From Ignavibacteria bacterium (GTDB lineage: Bacteria > Bacteroidota > Ignavibacteria > Kapaibacteriales > Kapaibacteriaceae), in NCBI GenBank assembly GCA_016873895.1, contig VGVV01000011.1, forward strand, positions 1-61,200: DNA of 61,200 nt, read 5' to 3'. Position 1 is the stretch's first letter. Every line of letters starts with the position of its first letter. A program made the translations under genes and the position numbers. This document shows, piece after piece, positions 19,058 to 28,600 of the stretch. The notes under the pieces were generated by a model that was not told the DNA's origin, ran no database searches, and saw only the letters and a program-made list of their open reading frames with translations.

Positions 19058-19821
19058 TTGCCTACCTGCTTGCATTCGTAGCCGTATGCACGTGCTTGAG
19101 TGCGCAGAGTGTCTATGACACGTGCGGCATGGAAGGTTCTGCTCAACGTTCAGATGCCAGAGTACTGAATGTGAAAAAGAACCGATATGATTTGCCTACG
19201 GATAAGCAGATTAATAGAAACGTTGACTTTGTAACTCTGCTTACATCCAGAGAAAACCCTACGGCTTTTCGTGAAGGCGATGCAGTTGAGATAGTTGCCT
19301 ATGTAGAAGAAATAAAACTTGGCGCAGTAGAGACTGTTAATTGTGGCGCTAAAGATCCATGGCACAGAGATGCTCATTTTGAGCTTACGATAAATCCAAT
19401 GCATACCGGCGATAAAGAGCACCTGCTCGTTGCAGAGGTTACTCCAAGACTTCGCAGTATTATGAAACAGCGCGGTATTGATTGGTCGCAGCAGTCATTG
19501 CTAGACAACTATAAGGGGCGATGGGTAAAGATTAGAGGATGGGCATTCTACGATGCAATGCATGACGATGAGTCTGCAGGCTCTGGCAACTCACGAATAT
19601 GGAGGGGCTCTCCGTGGGAGATTCATCCCATCACCGGCATCGAGGTTACTACCCGGCCCAGCAATCTTCCGAAGCTACCTGAGGCGCGCTTGCCACAACA
19701 ACCGGGACCAATGCCGGCTACAGTAACGTCAAATCAGTGTCAGAGCACAACCAAGGCAGGAAATCGGTGTAAGCGAACTGTAAAGCCCCCTGCCCGATTC
19801 TGCTATCAGCATCAGCCGTAA
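19054..19821 (+). CDS. Exported protein with C-terminal DUF5763-like cysteine motif
   Basis: 255 aa from ATG 19054, which overlaps the pyrC stop (ATGA) and opens a clean signal peptide ([18 protein letters not shown]). The middle (about 45-200) is an uncharacterised mostly-beta region. The C-terminus has [14 protein letters not shown]8-FC-x2-H, the small Cys/His motif seen in DUF5763-type proteins and probably able to bind zinc. A proline-rich linker precedes it. Finding this motif on an exported protein is unusual, since it is more often seen in cytoplasmic or phage-like proteins. No function recognised. Confidence 0.7.
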   Translation: MIAYLLAFVAVCTCLSAQSVYDTCGMEGSAQRSDARVLNVKKNRYDLPTDKQINRNVDFVTLLTSRENPTAFREGDAVEIVAYVEEIKLGAVETVNCGAKDPWHRDAHFELTINPMHTGDKEHLLVAEVTPRLRSIMKQRGIDWSQQSLLDNYKGRWVKIRGWAFYDAMHDDESAGSGNSRIWRGSPWEIHPITGIEVTTRPSNLPKLPEARLPQQPGPMPATVTSNQCQSTTKAGNRCKRTVKPPARFCYQHQP

Positions 19822-19840
19822 GGGCAAGCGTAATGGTGGT

Positions 19841-19848
19841 TATTTTCG
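19841..19848 (+). promoter_or_regulatory. Candidate -7 box TATTTTCG for the M16 peptidase gene
   Basis: TATTTTCG with six bases (ctgact) before ATG 19855, in the 33-bp gap after the exported-protein gene. It is a TAnnTTYG match. Confidence 0.35.
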
Positions 19849-19854
19849 CTGACT

Positions 19855-21111
19855 ATGAAAAACACACAACGGTCGGTATGGACAGCACCCACCGAGCTGA
19901 AGCTCTCCAACGGTATACGGATTGTCTCTGACTATGTCAATACAGTAGACTCATGCGCACTTGGCATTTGGGTAAAGGCGGGTACCCGCGACGAGCCACG
20001 TGGCCGATCAGGCATTGCTCACTTTGTAGAGCATACCTCGTTCCGGCGCACCGCATCGCGAAGCACATCGAAAATCTCTCGTGACTTCGAAAATCGGGGT
20101 GCATATGCTAACGCTTATACCACAAAGGAAGAGACGTGCTATTATGTTCGCACCCTCCGAGATCATCTCCATGATGTTGCCTCTACCTTAACTGATGTTG
20201 TTGTCAACCCTGTCTTTCATGACGCAGATATCGAAAAGGAACGCAACATCATCATCGAGGAGCTTCGCTCGTACGAAGATGAGCCTGAAGAACACATTTT
20301 CGACTTGGGTGAACGTCAGCTATTTCCGTCACATTCAATCGGGTCTTCGATTGTTGGCACAATCACGGATGTTGAGCGCCTGCGTCGAGCAGACCTAGCA
20401 CGTTTTCATAACAAGTTCTACAATGCAGCTAACATGGTGATTGCTATCAGCGGTAATCATGATATCGATGCACTGGCAGAACATATTGAAACGCTCACAT
20501 CGGAGCTAACTTTTAAGAGAAAGTTACAAGCACGCAAAGCCCCCTTACATGGCAAGAGTTCACATGCAGAACATCGCAAGCAAATGCAACAAGCTCATCT
20601 ATTATGGCAGGTACCCACAACTGGCTATCATCATGCAGATACGTATGCATTGCAAATTCTCAACGTAGTCTTGGGCGACGGAATGTCTTCGAGGCTCAAT
20701 GTTAAACTGCGCGAGACACGCGGTCTTGCATATTCAGTATACTCTCAGCTACAGCTCTTCATGGATTGTGGCATCATGGCTATTTATGCCGGGATTGATG
20801 AGGCGCAACGTACTAGCGTTGAACGACATGTAACTGGTATCTTGTCTGATCTCGCAGATCAAGGCATTACTGCATCCGAGCGCAAGCGTGCACTTGCTCA
20901 ACTTCGCGCGAGCAAGCTTATGTCGCTAGAATCCCTAACGTCCCGCATGACTTTGCTTGGCAAAGGTGTCATGGAGGAGGGGCAGCCTGAAGATCCAATA
21001 GCCTCTATAGAAGCTCTTGAGTCTGTAACACTCGCAGATGTTCATCATGTCTCTCAGCAGTACTGCAACCCTGCACGGTGGAGTACGACATGTCTGTTGC
21101 CTGCAGGATAG
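19855..21111 (+). CDS. M16 family zinc peptidase
   Basis: 418 aa, one-chain processing peptidase of the PqqL/mitochondrial processing peptidase type. The inverted zinc motif HxxEH is H56-F-V-E59-H60 (IAHFVEHTSFRRT). The third zinc Glu lies in the following helix (IIIEELRSYEDEPEEH). The second M16 domain spans about 195-400. Both halves are full length and the active-site half is intact, so it should be catalytic. Probably degrades or processes peptides; location not evident since there is no signal peptide. The AddA-like gene begins 4 bp after its stop. Confidence 0.9.
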   Translation: MKNTQRSVWTAPTELKLSNGIRIVSDYVNTVDSCALGIWVKAGTRDEPRGRSGIAHFVEHTSFRRTASRSTSKISRDFENRGAYANAYTTKEETCYYVRTLRDHLHDVASTLTDVVVNPVFHDADIEKERNIIIEELRSYEDEPEEHIFDLGERQLFPSHSIGSSIVGTITDVERLRRADLARFHNKFYNAANMVIAISGNHDIDALAEHIETLTSELTFKRKLQARKAPLHGKSSHAEHRKQMQQAHLLWQVPTTGYHHADTYALQILNVVLGDGMSSRLNVKLRETRGLAYSVYSQLQLFMDCGIMAIYAGIDEAQRTSVERHVTGILSDLADQGITASERKRALAQLRASKLMSLESLTSRMTLLGKGVMEEGQPEDPIASIEALESVTLADVHHVSQQYCNPARWSTTCLLPAG

Positions 21112-21115
21112 ATCT

Positions 21116-24100
21116 ATGGGGCATGCACTTACCGAACAACAGCTTGCCGCTTTAGACAGGCACCTACATTGTGCTGTTCTTGCGAGTGCGGGATCGGGAA
21201 AAACAAGGATTCTCATCGAGCGGTTTATACGAGCTATTGTAGTTGACGGTATTGCTGTTGACAAAGTCGTTGCTATCACGTTCACAAAGGCTGCAGCGGC
21301 AGAGATGCGAGAACGTGTCTACGACCGGGTCGAGGAGTTACTTTCTGATCCTCATGAACGTGCTTCATATGCCGTTGATATCAGCGACACAGAGGTTGTC
21401 TCTCGATTACGCTATGTGGCCGCGTCACTTTCACAGTCTCGGATAAGCACATTCCATAGCTTTTGTGCCAGCCTTGTGCGTCAGTACGCAGATGTTGTTA
21501 ACCTGCGTTACGATGTTCGCGATGCAAGCGACCGTGAAGCAAACTTCCTTGTGGCCAATGCTGTTGCTAGCACCATACGAGCAGCTGCCGATCCACACCA
21601 TGAGTTGCATACTGAATTCGTTCGTGCTATCGAATATGTTTCACTTGAGACAATAGAACGCCTTGTTACGGCCATTGCCAGGGACAGATCCCGACTTCAA
21701 TCGGCGATGTCAACAACTGCAAGAACTATCGAGGAAATAGTTCAGTTTCGACGCAGCTATACAAATACGATTCAGTGTAGCGTAGCAACAGCAGTTATCA
21801 GAAGAATCGCTGATGCACTCAGCGGACTAACACAGTATGCTTGCTATCAGGCTTGCTATAGTCAGTGCTTGGCAGTTTTGTCAATCTTGGAGACTGACGG
21901 TTATTCAGAAGCAGCACAGGCGCATTTTCTTGCTTTGCGCAGTGACTTTCTGACAAAGTCCCTTGCCTTCAACAAGCGCAAAGTGGACAAAGACGCAAAG
22001 AAGGCTGAGGCTTTGCCAGACTTACCCGAGATTGATGAGCTATATCTTCAGGCTCTGACATCTACCTTCAGTAACAACGTCGAAGAGGACGCAGCGTATG
22101 TTGTGCAGCTCACATGCAGGCTCGGGATAACAGCTCAAGAGTTGTACACATCGTCTAAGCGCGAGCAAAATGTTATCGATTTTGACGATATGGTCCATGA
22201 GACGATTCACCTCTTAGAACACCAAGATGTTCGTGAGTCTGTCCGCAGTGGAATTACCCATATCATGATCGACGAGTTTCAGGATACTGATCCGATACAG
22301 TTTCACATTCTCGAACAACTTGCACCCGACCTTGTAATGCCTGCCGAAAAGGGGCCTACCGTCTTTGTTGTGGGGGACGACAAGCAAAGTATCTATCAGT
22401 TCCGCAATGCAGATGTTCGCTTGTTCCGTAAAGCACGTCATGCTATTGCTGCATCCAACACGCGTGTTTCACACGATGATGGAATGAGGCTGATCTCGCG
22501 TTCTTTTCGCATGCATCCAGATTTGTGTGATGCCGTAAACCAGATCTGTGCAACATACTTCCACGAGAGTCTGCGTGGCCCGCTTGGGCATCTTGGCTAC
22601 GATGTTGACTACGAGCCCCTTAAAGCAGGTCAAAACACTCCTTCGACACCAGATCATGCCCGTGTCTTCATACTCAACAGCTCTGCCTCCACCGAAGAGG
22701 CAGATGATTCACGTGATGCAGATGAATACACCCTAGTAGCCTGTGCAATTGTTGATGCATTGCATCGTAATCGTTCCGGCGCTCTCCGTCCAAAGGACAT
22801 TGCTGTGTTGGTTCCTAAGAATGAGCTCAAGGCACATGTTGCTGCTGCACTTCGTACTCGCGGTGTACCATACACCATATATGGTGGCCGTGCTTTCTAT
22901 AGCAGACCCGAGGTGGCAGATTTGCGCAACGCACTCATTGCTTGCCTAGATCCATGGGACAACCTAGCAACGGCCTGCGTGATGCGCTCACCAATTCTGA
23001 AGTGTAGTGATACAGACATTATGTCCGCGGCGTTACAAGGCAGTTCATCTAGCATACATGATGGTCTTTTCGTGTTAGTCAGAGATGGACATGCCACATC
23101 TAATCAGCGACGTGCATACTCATTTTTGCAGGAGTTCAATGAACAACTGCGCCACACTCCTGTGCACAGAGTTCTCGAGCGCATGCTTGAGGTAACAGGC
23201 TGGTATGCCACCATTTCCAATGAAGAGCGTAGAGAGCAAATGGTAGCAAACGTTAATAAACTGATTGCTGTTTGCAGAGACCTCTCACATGAGAGTGCGA
23301 TGTCGCCGTTTGATATTGGAAAGGCAATATCTGTTCCCTATTCCGACACCGAATCAGAAGGCGTCGTTCTCAGTGACGATGATGCAGTTCATGTTATGAC
23401 TCTTCATGCAGCAAAGGGGCTGGAATTCGACGTTGTAGTCTTAGCCGGTTTAGCAAGCAGTTCCAGATCTGATACCGCTCTCGAGACGTCAGAGATTGGC
23501 CTTACTCTTTCGATGCCGAAAGCACATAGAGACATCGATAATCCTGTAGAGATTGTCAGTATTCCACCCAGCCTTTCGCATCTCTGTAACAAGATTATTG
23601 CGCAACAGCGCAAGCGTGCTGAAGATAAGCGACTGCTCTATGTCGCTTTAACTCGCGCAAAACATGAGCTCATTCTCTCGCTACCACATGCAGAAGGTGC
23701 TACATCATCGTCAAGCCTTGCAGACATGCTCATGCTGGGCGTTTCCAGCTATGGGAAAGCAACCAACCTGAAACTTGATATTGAAGGTGACGCATCGCAT
23801 TACGTACACCAAAGCAACTCTTCTCCAATCACCATTGATCAATCACATAGCATCAGTGATCTACCAATAAGCGCTATCACTGCAAGCGAACTCACACAGC
23901 TTACCAGCATATCCGCACATTCATACCCGGCAGCGAGCGCCCACATTGGAAAAACTATTCATGAGACCTTGGCATCGGCACTAAAGGCTTCATTGGCGCT
24001 TGATGATGAACAGCTTATGGAGATGATCGTTGGTCTCCTGCGCCGATCTGGACTATCACGAAAGCAGACGCACGGCATAGCCCTCGAGGTTTTTGCAACA

Positions 24101-24454
24101 CTTCGCTCCGACGTAGTACGTGATATCGCCCATCTGATCCCAGAATCACGCATAGAGCAGCAGTTAGTTATGCTCGACAGTGGATCGCTGTTATATGGGG
24201 TCCTTGATGTGCGTTTGCCACTGACAGATGGCATTGTGCGAATACTTGATTGGAAGACCTCTGCTATAAGAGATGCAGGAGATCTGGAATTCTACGGCAC
24301 CCATTACAGACCTCAAATGCAAGCGTATGCCAAGCTATGCTTCTCTTCGATGCCAGACTGCACTGCTGTGATAGCGCAGCTAGTATTCACAAAGGCACTG
24401 CAGAAGGGCATCAAAGGAACCTACGAACTGCGCTTTGACCGATCTATGCTCTGA
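21116..24454 (+). CDS. UvrD/Rep superfamily helicase-nuclease, AddA-like
   Basis: 1112 aa from ATG 21116 (MGHALTEQQLAALD). SF1A helicase motifs: Walker A ASAGSGKTRILIERF at about 24-38, motif II MIDEFQDTDPIQ near 385, GDDKQSIYQFRNAD motif III, and LHAAKGLEFDVVVLAG and LYVALTRAKHEL as motifs V and VI. A C-terminal PD-(D/E)xK nuclease is present (GVLDVRL and ILDWKTS). The architecture fits AddA of the AddAB recombination enzyme, which processes double-strand breaks. No addB lies beside it. Its last 11 bp overlap the convergent flavoprotein gene. Confidence 0.85.
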   Translation: MGHALTEQQLAALDRHLHCAVLASAGSGKTRILIERFIRAIVVDGIAVDKVVAITFTKAAAAEMRERVYDRVEELLSDPHERASYAVDISDTEVVSRLRYVAASLSQSRISTFHSFCASLVRQYADVVNLRYDVRDASDREANFLVANAVASTIRAAADPHHELHTEFVRAIEYVSLETIERLVTAIARDRSRLQSAMSTTARTIEEIVQFRRSYTNTIQCSVATAVIRRIADALSGLTQYACYQACYSQCLAVLSILETDGYSEAAQAHFLALRSDFLTKSLAFNKRKVDKDAKKAEALPDLPEIDELYLQALTSTFSNNVEEDAAYVVQLTCRLGITAQELYTSSKREQNVIDFDDMVHETIHLLEHQDVRESVRSGITHIMIDEFQDTDPIQFHILEQLAPDLVMPAEKGPTVFVVGDDKQSIYQFRNADVRLFRKARHAIAASNTRVSHDDGMRLISRSFRMHPDLCDAVNQICATYFHESLRGPLGHLGYDVDYEPLKAGQNTPSTPDHARVFILNSSASTEEADDSRDADEYTLVACAIVDALHRNRSGALRPKDIAVLVPKNELKAHVAAALRTRGVPYTIYGGRAFYSRPEVADLRNALIACLDPWDNLATACVMRSPILKCSDTDIMSAALQGSSSSIHDGLFVLVRDGHATSNQRRAYSFLQEFNEQLRHTPVHRVLERMLEVTGWYATISNEERREQMVANVNKLIAVCRDLSHESAMSPFDIGKAISVPYSDTESEGVVLSDDDAVHVMTLHAAKGLEFDVVVLAGLASSSRSDTALETSEIGLTLSMPKAHRDIDNPVEIVSIPPSLSHLCNKIIAQQRKRAEDKRLLYVALTRAKHELILSLPHAEGATSSSSLADMLMLGVSSYGKATNLKLDIEGDASHYVHQSNSSPITIDQSHSISDLPISAITASELTQLTSISAHSYPAASAHIGKTIHETLASALKASLALDDEQLMEMIVGLLRRSGLSRKQTHGIALEVFATLRSDVVRDIAHLIPESRIEQQLVMLDSGSLLYGVLDVRLPLTDGIVRILDWKTSAIRDAGDLEFYGTHYRPQMQAYAKLCFSSMPDCTAVIAQLVFTKALQKGIKGTYELRFDRSML

Positions 24455-25616
24455 TATTACTACCTGCCGCGAATCCCGAGCTCCAGGCCCACTGGAAGTT
24501 GTATCCACCAAGCCATCCGGTAACATCTACAACTTCGCCGATGAAATAGAGCCCCTTCTGGTGTTTACTCTCCATTGACTTTGAAGACAGCTCACGAGTG
24601 TCTACACCACCTGATGTTACCTCGGCTTTTGCAAACCCCTCGTTACCTTCAAACTTGAGTGTCCAACTGTGCATACCACACAGTGCCGCCTCGGTTTGTG
24701 CACGCGGGACTTCATTGATTGGAACGTGCAGGCGGTCATCTTCCCATACCTCGACAAGTCGTTGAGGAAGATGTCCGCGTAAAAGTGTCGCAAGATGACG
24801 CTTCTCGGAAGGGAAATCACGTGCAAGGTCTTCTGTCCGAACGTTTGGAAGTAGGTCTATAGAGAAATCTTCATGGCTGCGAGCATATGAAGATATCTGT
24901 AAAATTGCGGGGCCACTCAAACCTCTGTGCGTGAAAAGGATGTTCTCCCGAAACGAGACCGCGGCAGTGTTTACGATGGCTTCTGTACTTACACCGGAAA
25001 TGCCTTGGAAGTTCTTCCATGAGGACAAAGAAAATGTCAATGGAACCAATGCCGGCCTGGGATCGATGACATTGTGTCCGAAGTGTTTTGCAATTCGATA
25101 ACCCAAGTCCGATGCCCCCAAGGTTGGGATACTAAGCCCACCTGTAGCAACTACCAGCTGTTCGGTTTGATACTCACCGGCGCTTGTAGCAAGATTAAAT
25201 GTATTGCTGAAAAGCACCGATTGAACCTGTATGCCGTAATGAATGTCTACGGCGTTCTTAGCGCATTCAGAGATGAGCATGTCGATAATCTGCTGCGCTG
25301 AATCATCACAGAACAATTGTCCTAGTGTCTTTTCATGCCACAAGACATTGTACGCCTCGAGCAGAGCGATGAAATCATCTGGTGTATAACGAGCAAGAGC
25401 TGATCTCGCAAAATCAGGATTGTCCGACAAAAAGTTCTGATGCGTAACAACCCGGTTTGTAAAGTTGCAGCGTCCGCCCCCTGAAATCCGGATCTTTTTC
25501 CCCGGCTTTTCATTATGCTCAACTACTGCAACTCTCTTACCCCAGGCCGCAGCCTGAAACGCGCAGAAGAGCCCTGCGGCACCAGCGCCGATGATAATGG
25601 CATCGTATGAACGCAT
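24444..25616 (-). CDS. FAD-dependent oxidoreductase, HI0933/BaiN-like family
   Basis: 390 aa. N-terminal FAD dinucleotide motif IIIGAGAAGLFCAF (GxGxxG) and the family signature PGKKIRISGGGRCNFTN (about 37-53) are present. The C-terminal end closes the FAD site with GEVVDVTGWLGGYNFQWA. HI0933-family flavoproteins are widespread and mostly uncharacterised, with some acting as reductases. The gene is 4 bp downstream of the giant surface-protein gene and converges on the AddA-like gene with an 11-bp overlap. Confidence 0.88.
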   Translation of the reverse strand: MRSYDAIIIGAGAAGLFCAFQAAAWGKRVAVVEHNEKPGKKIRISGGGRCNFTNRVVTHQNFLSDNPDFARSALARYTPDDFIALLEAYNVLWHEKTLGQLFCDDSAQQIIDMLISECAKNAVDIHYGIQVQSVLFSNTFNLATSAGEYQTEQLVVATGGLSIPTLGASDLGYRIAKHFGHNVIDPRPALVPLTFSLSSWKNFQGISGVSTEAIVNTAAVSFRENILFTHRGLSGPAILQISSYARSHEDFSIDLLPNVRTEDLARDFPSEKRHLATLLRGHLPQRLVEVWEDDRLHVPINEVPRAQTEAALCGMHSWTLKFEGNEGFAKAEVTSGGVDTRELSSKSMESKHQKGLYFIGEVVDVTGWLGGYNFQWAWSSGFAAGSNIRA

Positions 25617-25620
25617 CAGA

Positions 25621-28600
25621 CTACTTCGCGATCATCAGAGGTGTTGTAGACTGGAATACTCCGGCCGAAATGCGTATGAAATACAATCCAGCTGGATAGC
25701 TGGCTGTATTGAACTTCAACGCATAATCTCCACCGGAGAGCGTTACGCCTCCGTCCAGCATTGTCTCAACTGTAACTCCACGAGCATCTACCACCTCGAG
25801 CAGCACAGGAACAGTCTCCTGCATACGGAAGGTAACCAAGGCATTGTTTATTGCGGGCTGTGGGTGCACAAGCAAACGCGGAAGTCCTACACTGGCAAAC
25901 TTCACGACAGCAATATTGCACTTACCAGCGGTAACAAATGGACTCGATCCACCTGCCGGCACGATATCGAGGAATTGCAGCGAATCTGATGTATAGCCGT
26001 TAGTCTCAACCATGACATCCATCTGCGAGACGTCGGGCACCGCAACTACAAATCGCAGTGATGCTATAGGTCCAGAACGCAACGTGTCCGCACCACGAAC
26101 GGCAATGTTGATTATTCCCAGCGTGTCCGACATTATCGCTGTCTTGGGTGGCTTTGAAATCGAGGATGGACCGAGATACTTGAGTGCTCGCGGTGAATAG
26201 GTAAACCGGACATCATAATTCAGACCATTGAGCCAATACTCAACACCATTGTATGTGGCAGATACATCCTTGTCTACCATCACAGGGATGTCTACAGTAT
26301 CTCCAATGCCCCCTTTGATAGTATCGCTAACAAAGAACTTTTGCGTTGGTAGCATGAACAACGAGAACTCTGGAGCATATCCAAAGCCCTTAACATTTGT
26401 CGTATCGCGCACTTCACAAGGATATGAGCTGACGACAGTCACGTTGGTATCAATGCCTGCTTCTTTGCGTGGACAGAATCGCAACGTTACGATAGCCGAA
26501 TCGCCCGGCTGAACCGAATCACCGATAGCGGGAACACTGCCAACCAACGTCGTATAACGTGGAAGATCAATCAATGAATTAACCGCATTGGCTACATCGC
26601 CGGTGTTGACTACCGTTAGCGTTCTGTCTGCACACTCGAGAATGCGAACTGAGTCGAATTGCACAGGTTGTGAGATATTGATGTCTGACTTCAAAGCCAA
26701 TATTGTACCCTTGTCTCCAGATGCAATAAGGCGATAGAGGATGACATCTTCAGTGTCAAAGTTGATACTATCAATTGTTAGCTTACTGTTCGCTCGGTTG
26801 TTCTTGAGCGTTACAAATCGCATGGTAGCAAACGGACTCAATGAGTCGATGCCACAGAAGTTTTTGAGCTTGACGTTGATCCCTCCATATGGCGATGGCG
26901 ACGTTGCAATCGTAGAATTAAACTTTATACCTCCAGTTGCGGATGAGCATTCATTCCCGGTAAGGGGCGACGTAATGTCTAACAGATGCAACTGTGTTGA
27001 GTCAAAATCTACTCGCATAGCGATATCAACTACCGATGCATCAATGACGATGGAGCTGTAGATCGGCACTGCCAATGTGTCGCACGAAATCATGGCAAAC
27101 GTATCTGGCACCTGTCTCTTGGGATCATACGTAAACTGCAGACCTTTCGTTTGAGCGAAGCCTCCTCCGCGAACAAGCACGGTAGTGTCCCAACCGGTGC
27201 ATGGCTTACTGAACCAGAATTTCATACGAGCGCGATAGTCTTTAGGCGCACGCGGACGTTGCTTGAATTGCACAACGAGCGAGTCTCCAGGATTGACTGT
27301 CTGCGGGAATGTTGTTGGCGCAGTTAAGAAGAAGACACGGTCATTGGGCTCAAAGGTAATTGAGTCGATAACAACTTGATCTTGAGATGGATTCAACCTG
27401 TAATCCGGAATTTTGAGCACAACAGATAGTGCCGTAGGGCTCAAAACATCAATAACACCGTATGGGAATTGCCTTGATGTTGGGGTTGGCCTAAACGAGA
27501 GTGCTCGTTTTCCGATGAGGAAGGTTTCGAGTGTATTGCTCCATTGCGAGCCGTAGGCTTTGATGTGCATGGCAGCGCGGCATTCCATGAGCGTGCTGTC
27601 TGCAGGTGTGCGTGGACAGAAGGTGATCATCACCGTATCGCGCTCACCAGGTGGCACTTTGTATGGTGTGGTACCATTAGGTGAAAACTTCGACCGCCAT
27701 GTGTAGAATTGGGGTTTACCGCCTGGTACACCAACTGAATCGATCCAGATTGAATCAATCGTCATATCGAAACGCTGCGATCCATTCAGCATCTCAATAG
27801 TACGCTCGATGCATTCACACGGCCGTGTGTAACCAAAATTCACAAGACTCAGCGCACTTTCCAGCTTTATGATCACACCACGTCCGGTCAAATTCCCCGT
27901 ACCAATCACAGTGCACGGATCTGATGAGTACGCTGTAAGCTTTGTTGAGTAATCCGTAGCCGCAGTGGGACGGAAATCCACTTCGATGCGAATAGAATCG
28001 CGCGGATTGAGAATAAGCGGTATCGCTCTGCTTGTGGAAACGATTGTAAACCCGGCACCTATGCTCAGGGAGTCTACTCGAACTGGTAATGATGATGTAT
28101 TCTCGAGAATGAGCTGTTGACGTTTGCTGTCTCCCACTTCCACAACACCAAAAGCTGTTAGTGCCGTAATGAAAATCTTTGGTGCTACCGAAGTACCGAT
28201 AAGCTGAACCTGCCATTCTGCTCGTGAAGCATCTCTAAAGCGTATGTATGCGCGGTCTGCACGGTCGCGCGATGGATCATTCGGCGTATATCTGGTGCCA
28301 ATCCGCAAAGAGCCTCGAGCAGGTATCGTGAATGTTTTGCCATCGATCCCACCTGGAGGATCGATGATCACCAACCTTCCCCCACTCTGATCAACATAGC
28401 GGAGTGAATCGATGGTGCGTGCGGAATTCGTGAGGTTGACAATAAACACTGAATCCTCCCGCGATTGGCATGAAATCACATTTTGTGTTTCCATGACAAG
28501 GGGCTGGAAGCGGAACGTTTCTAGTACACCCTTTCCGCGTAGGTCGATACAGTCTACTGTATAGCAACGTGTTTCAAACAAGCACAGTTTGTCGATGTAA

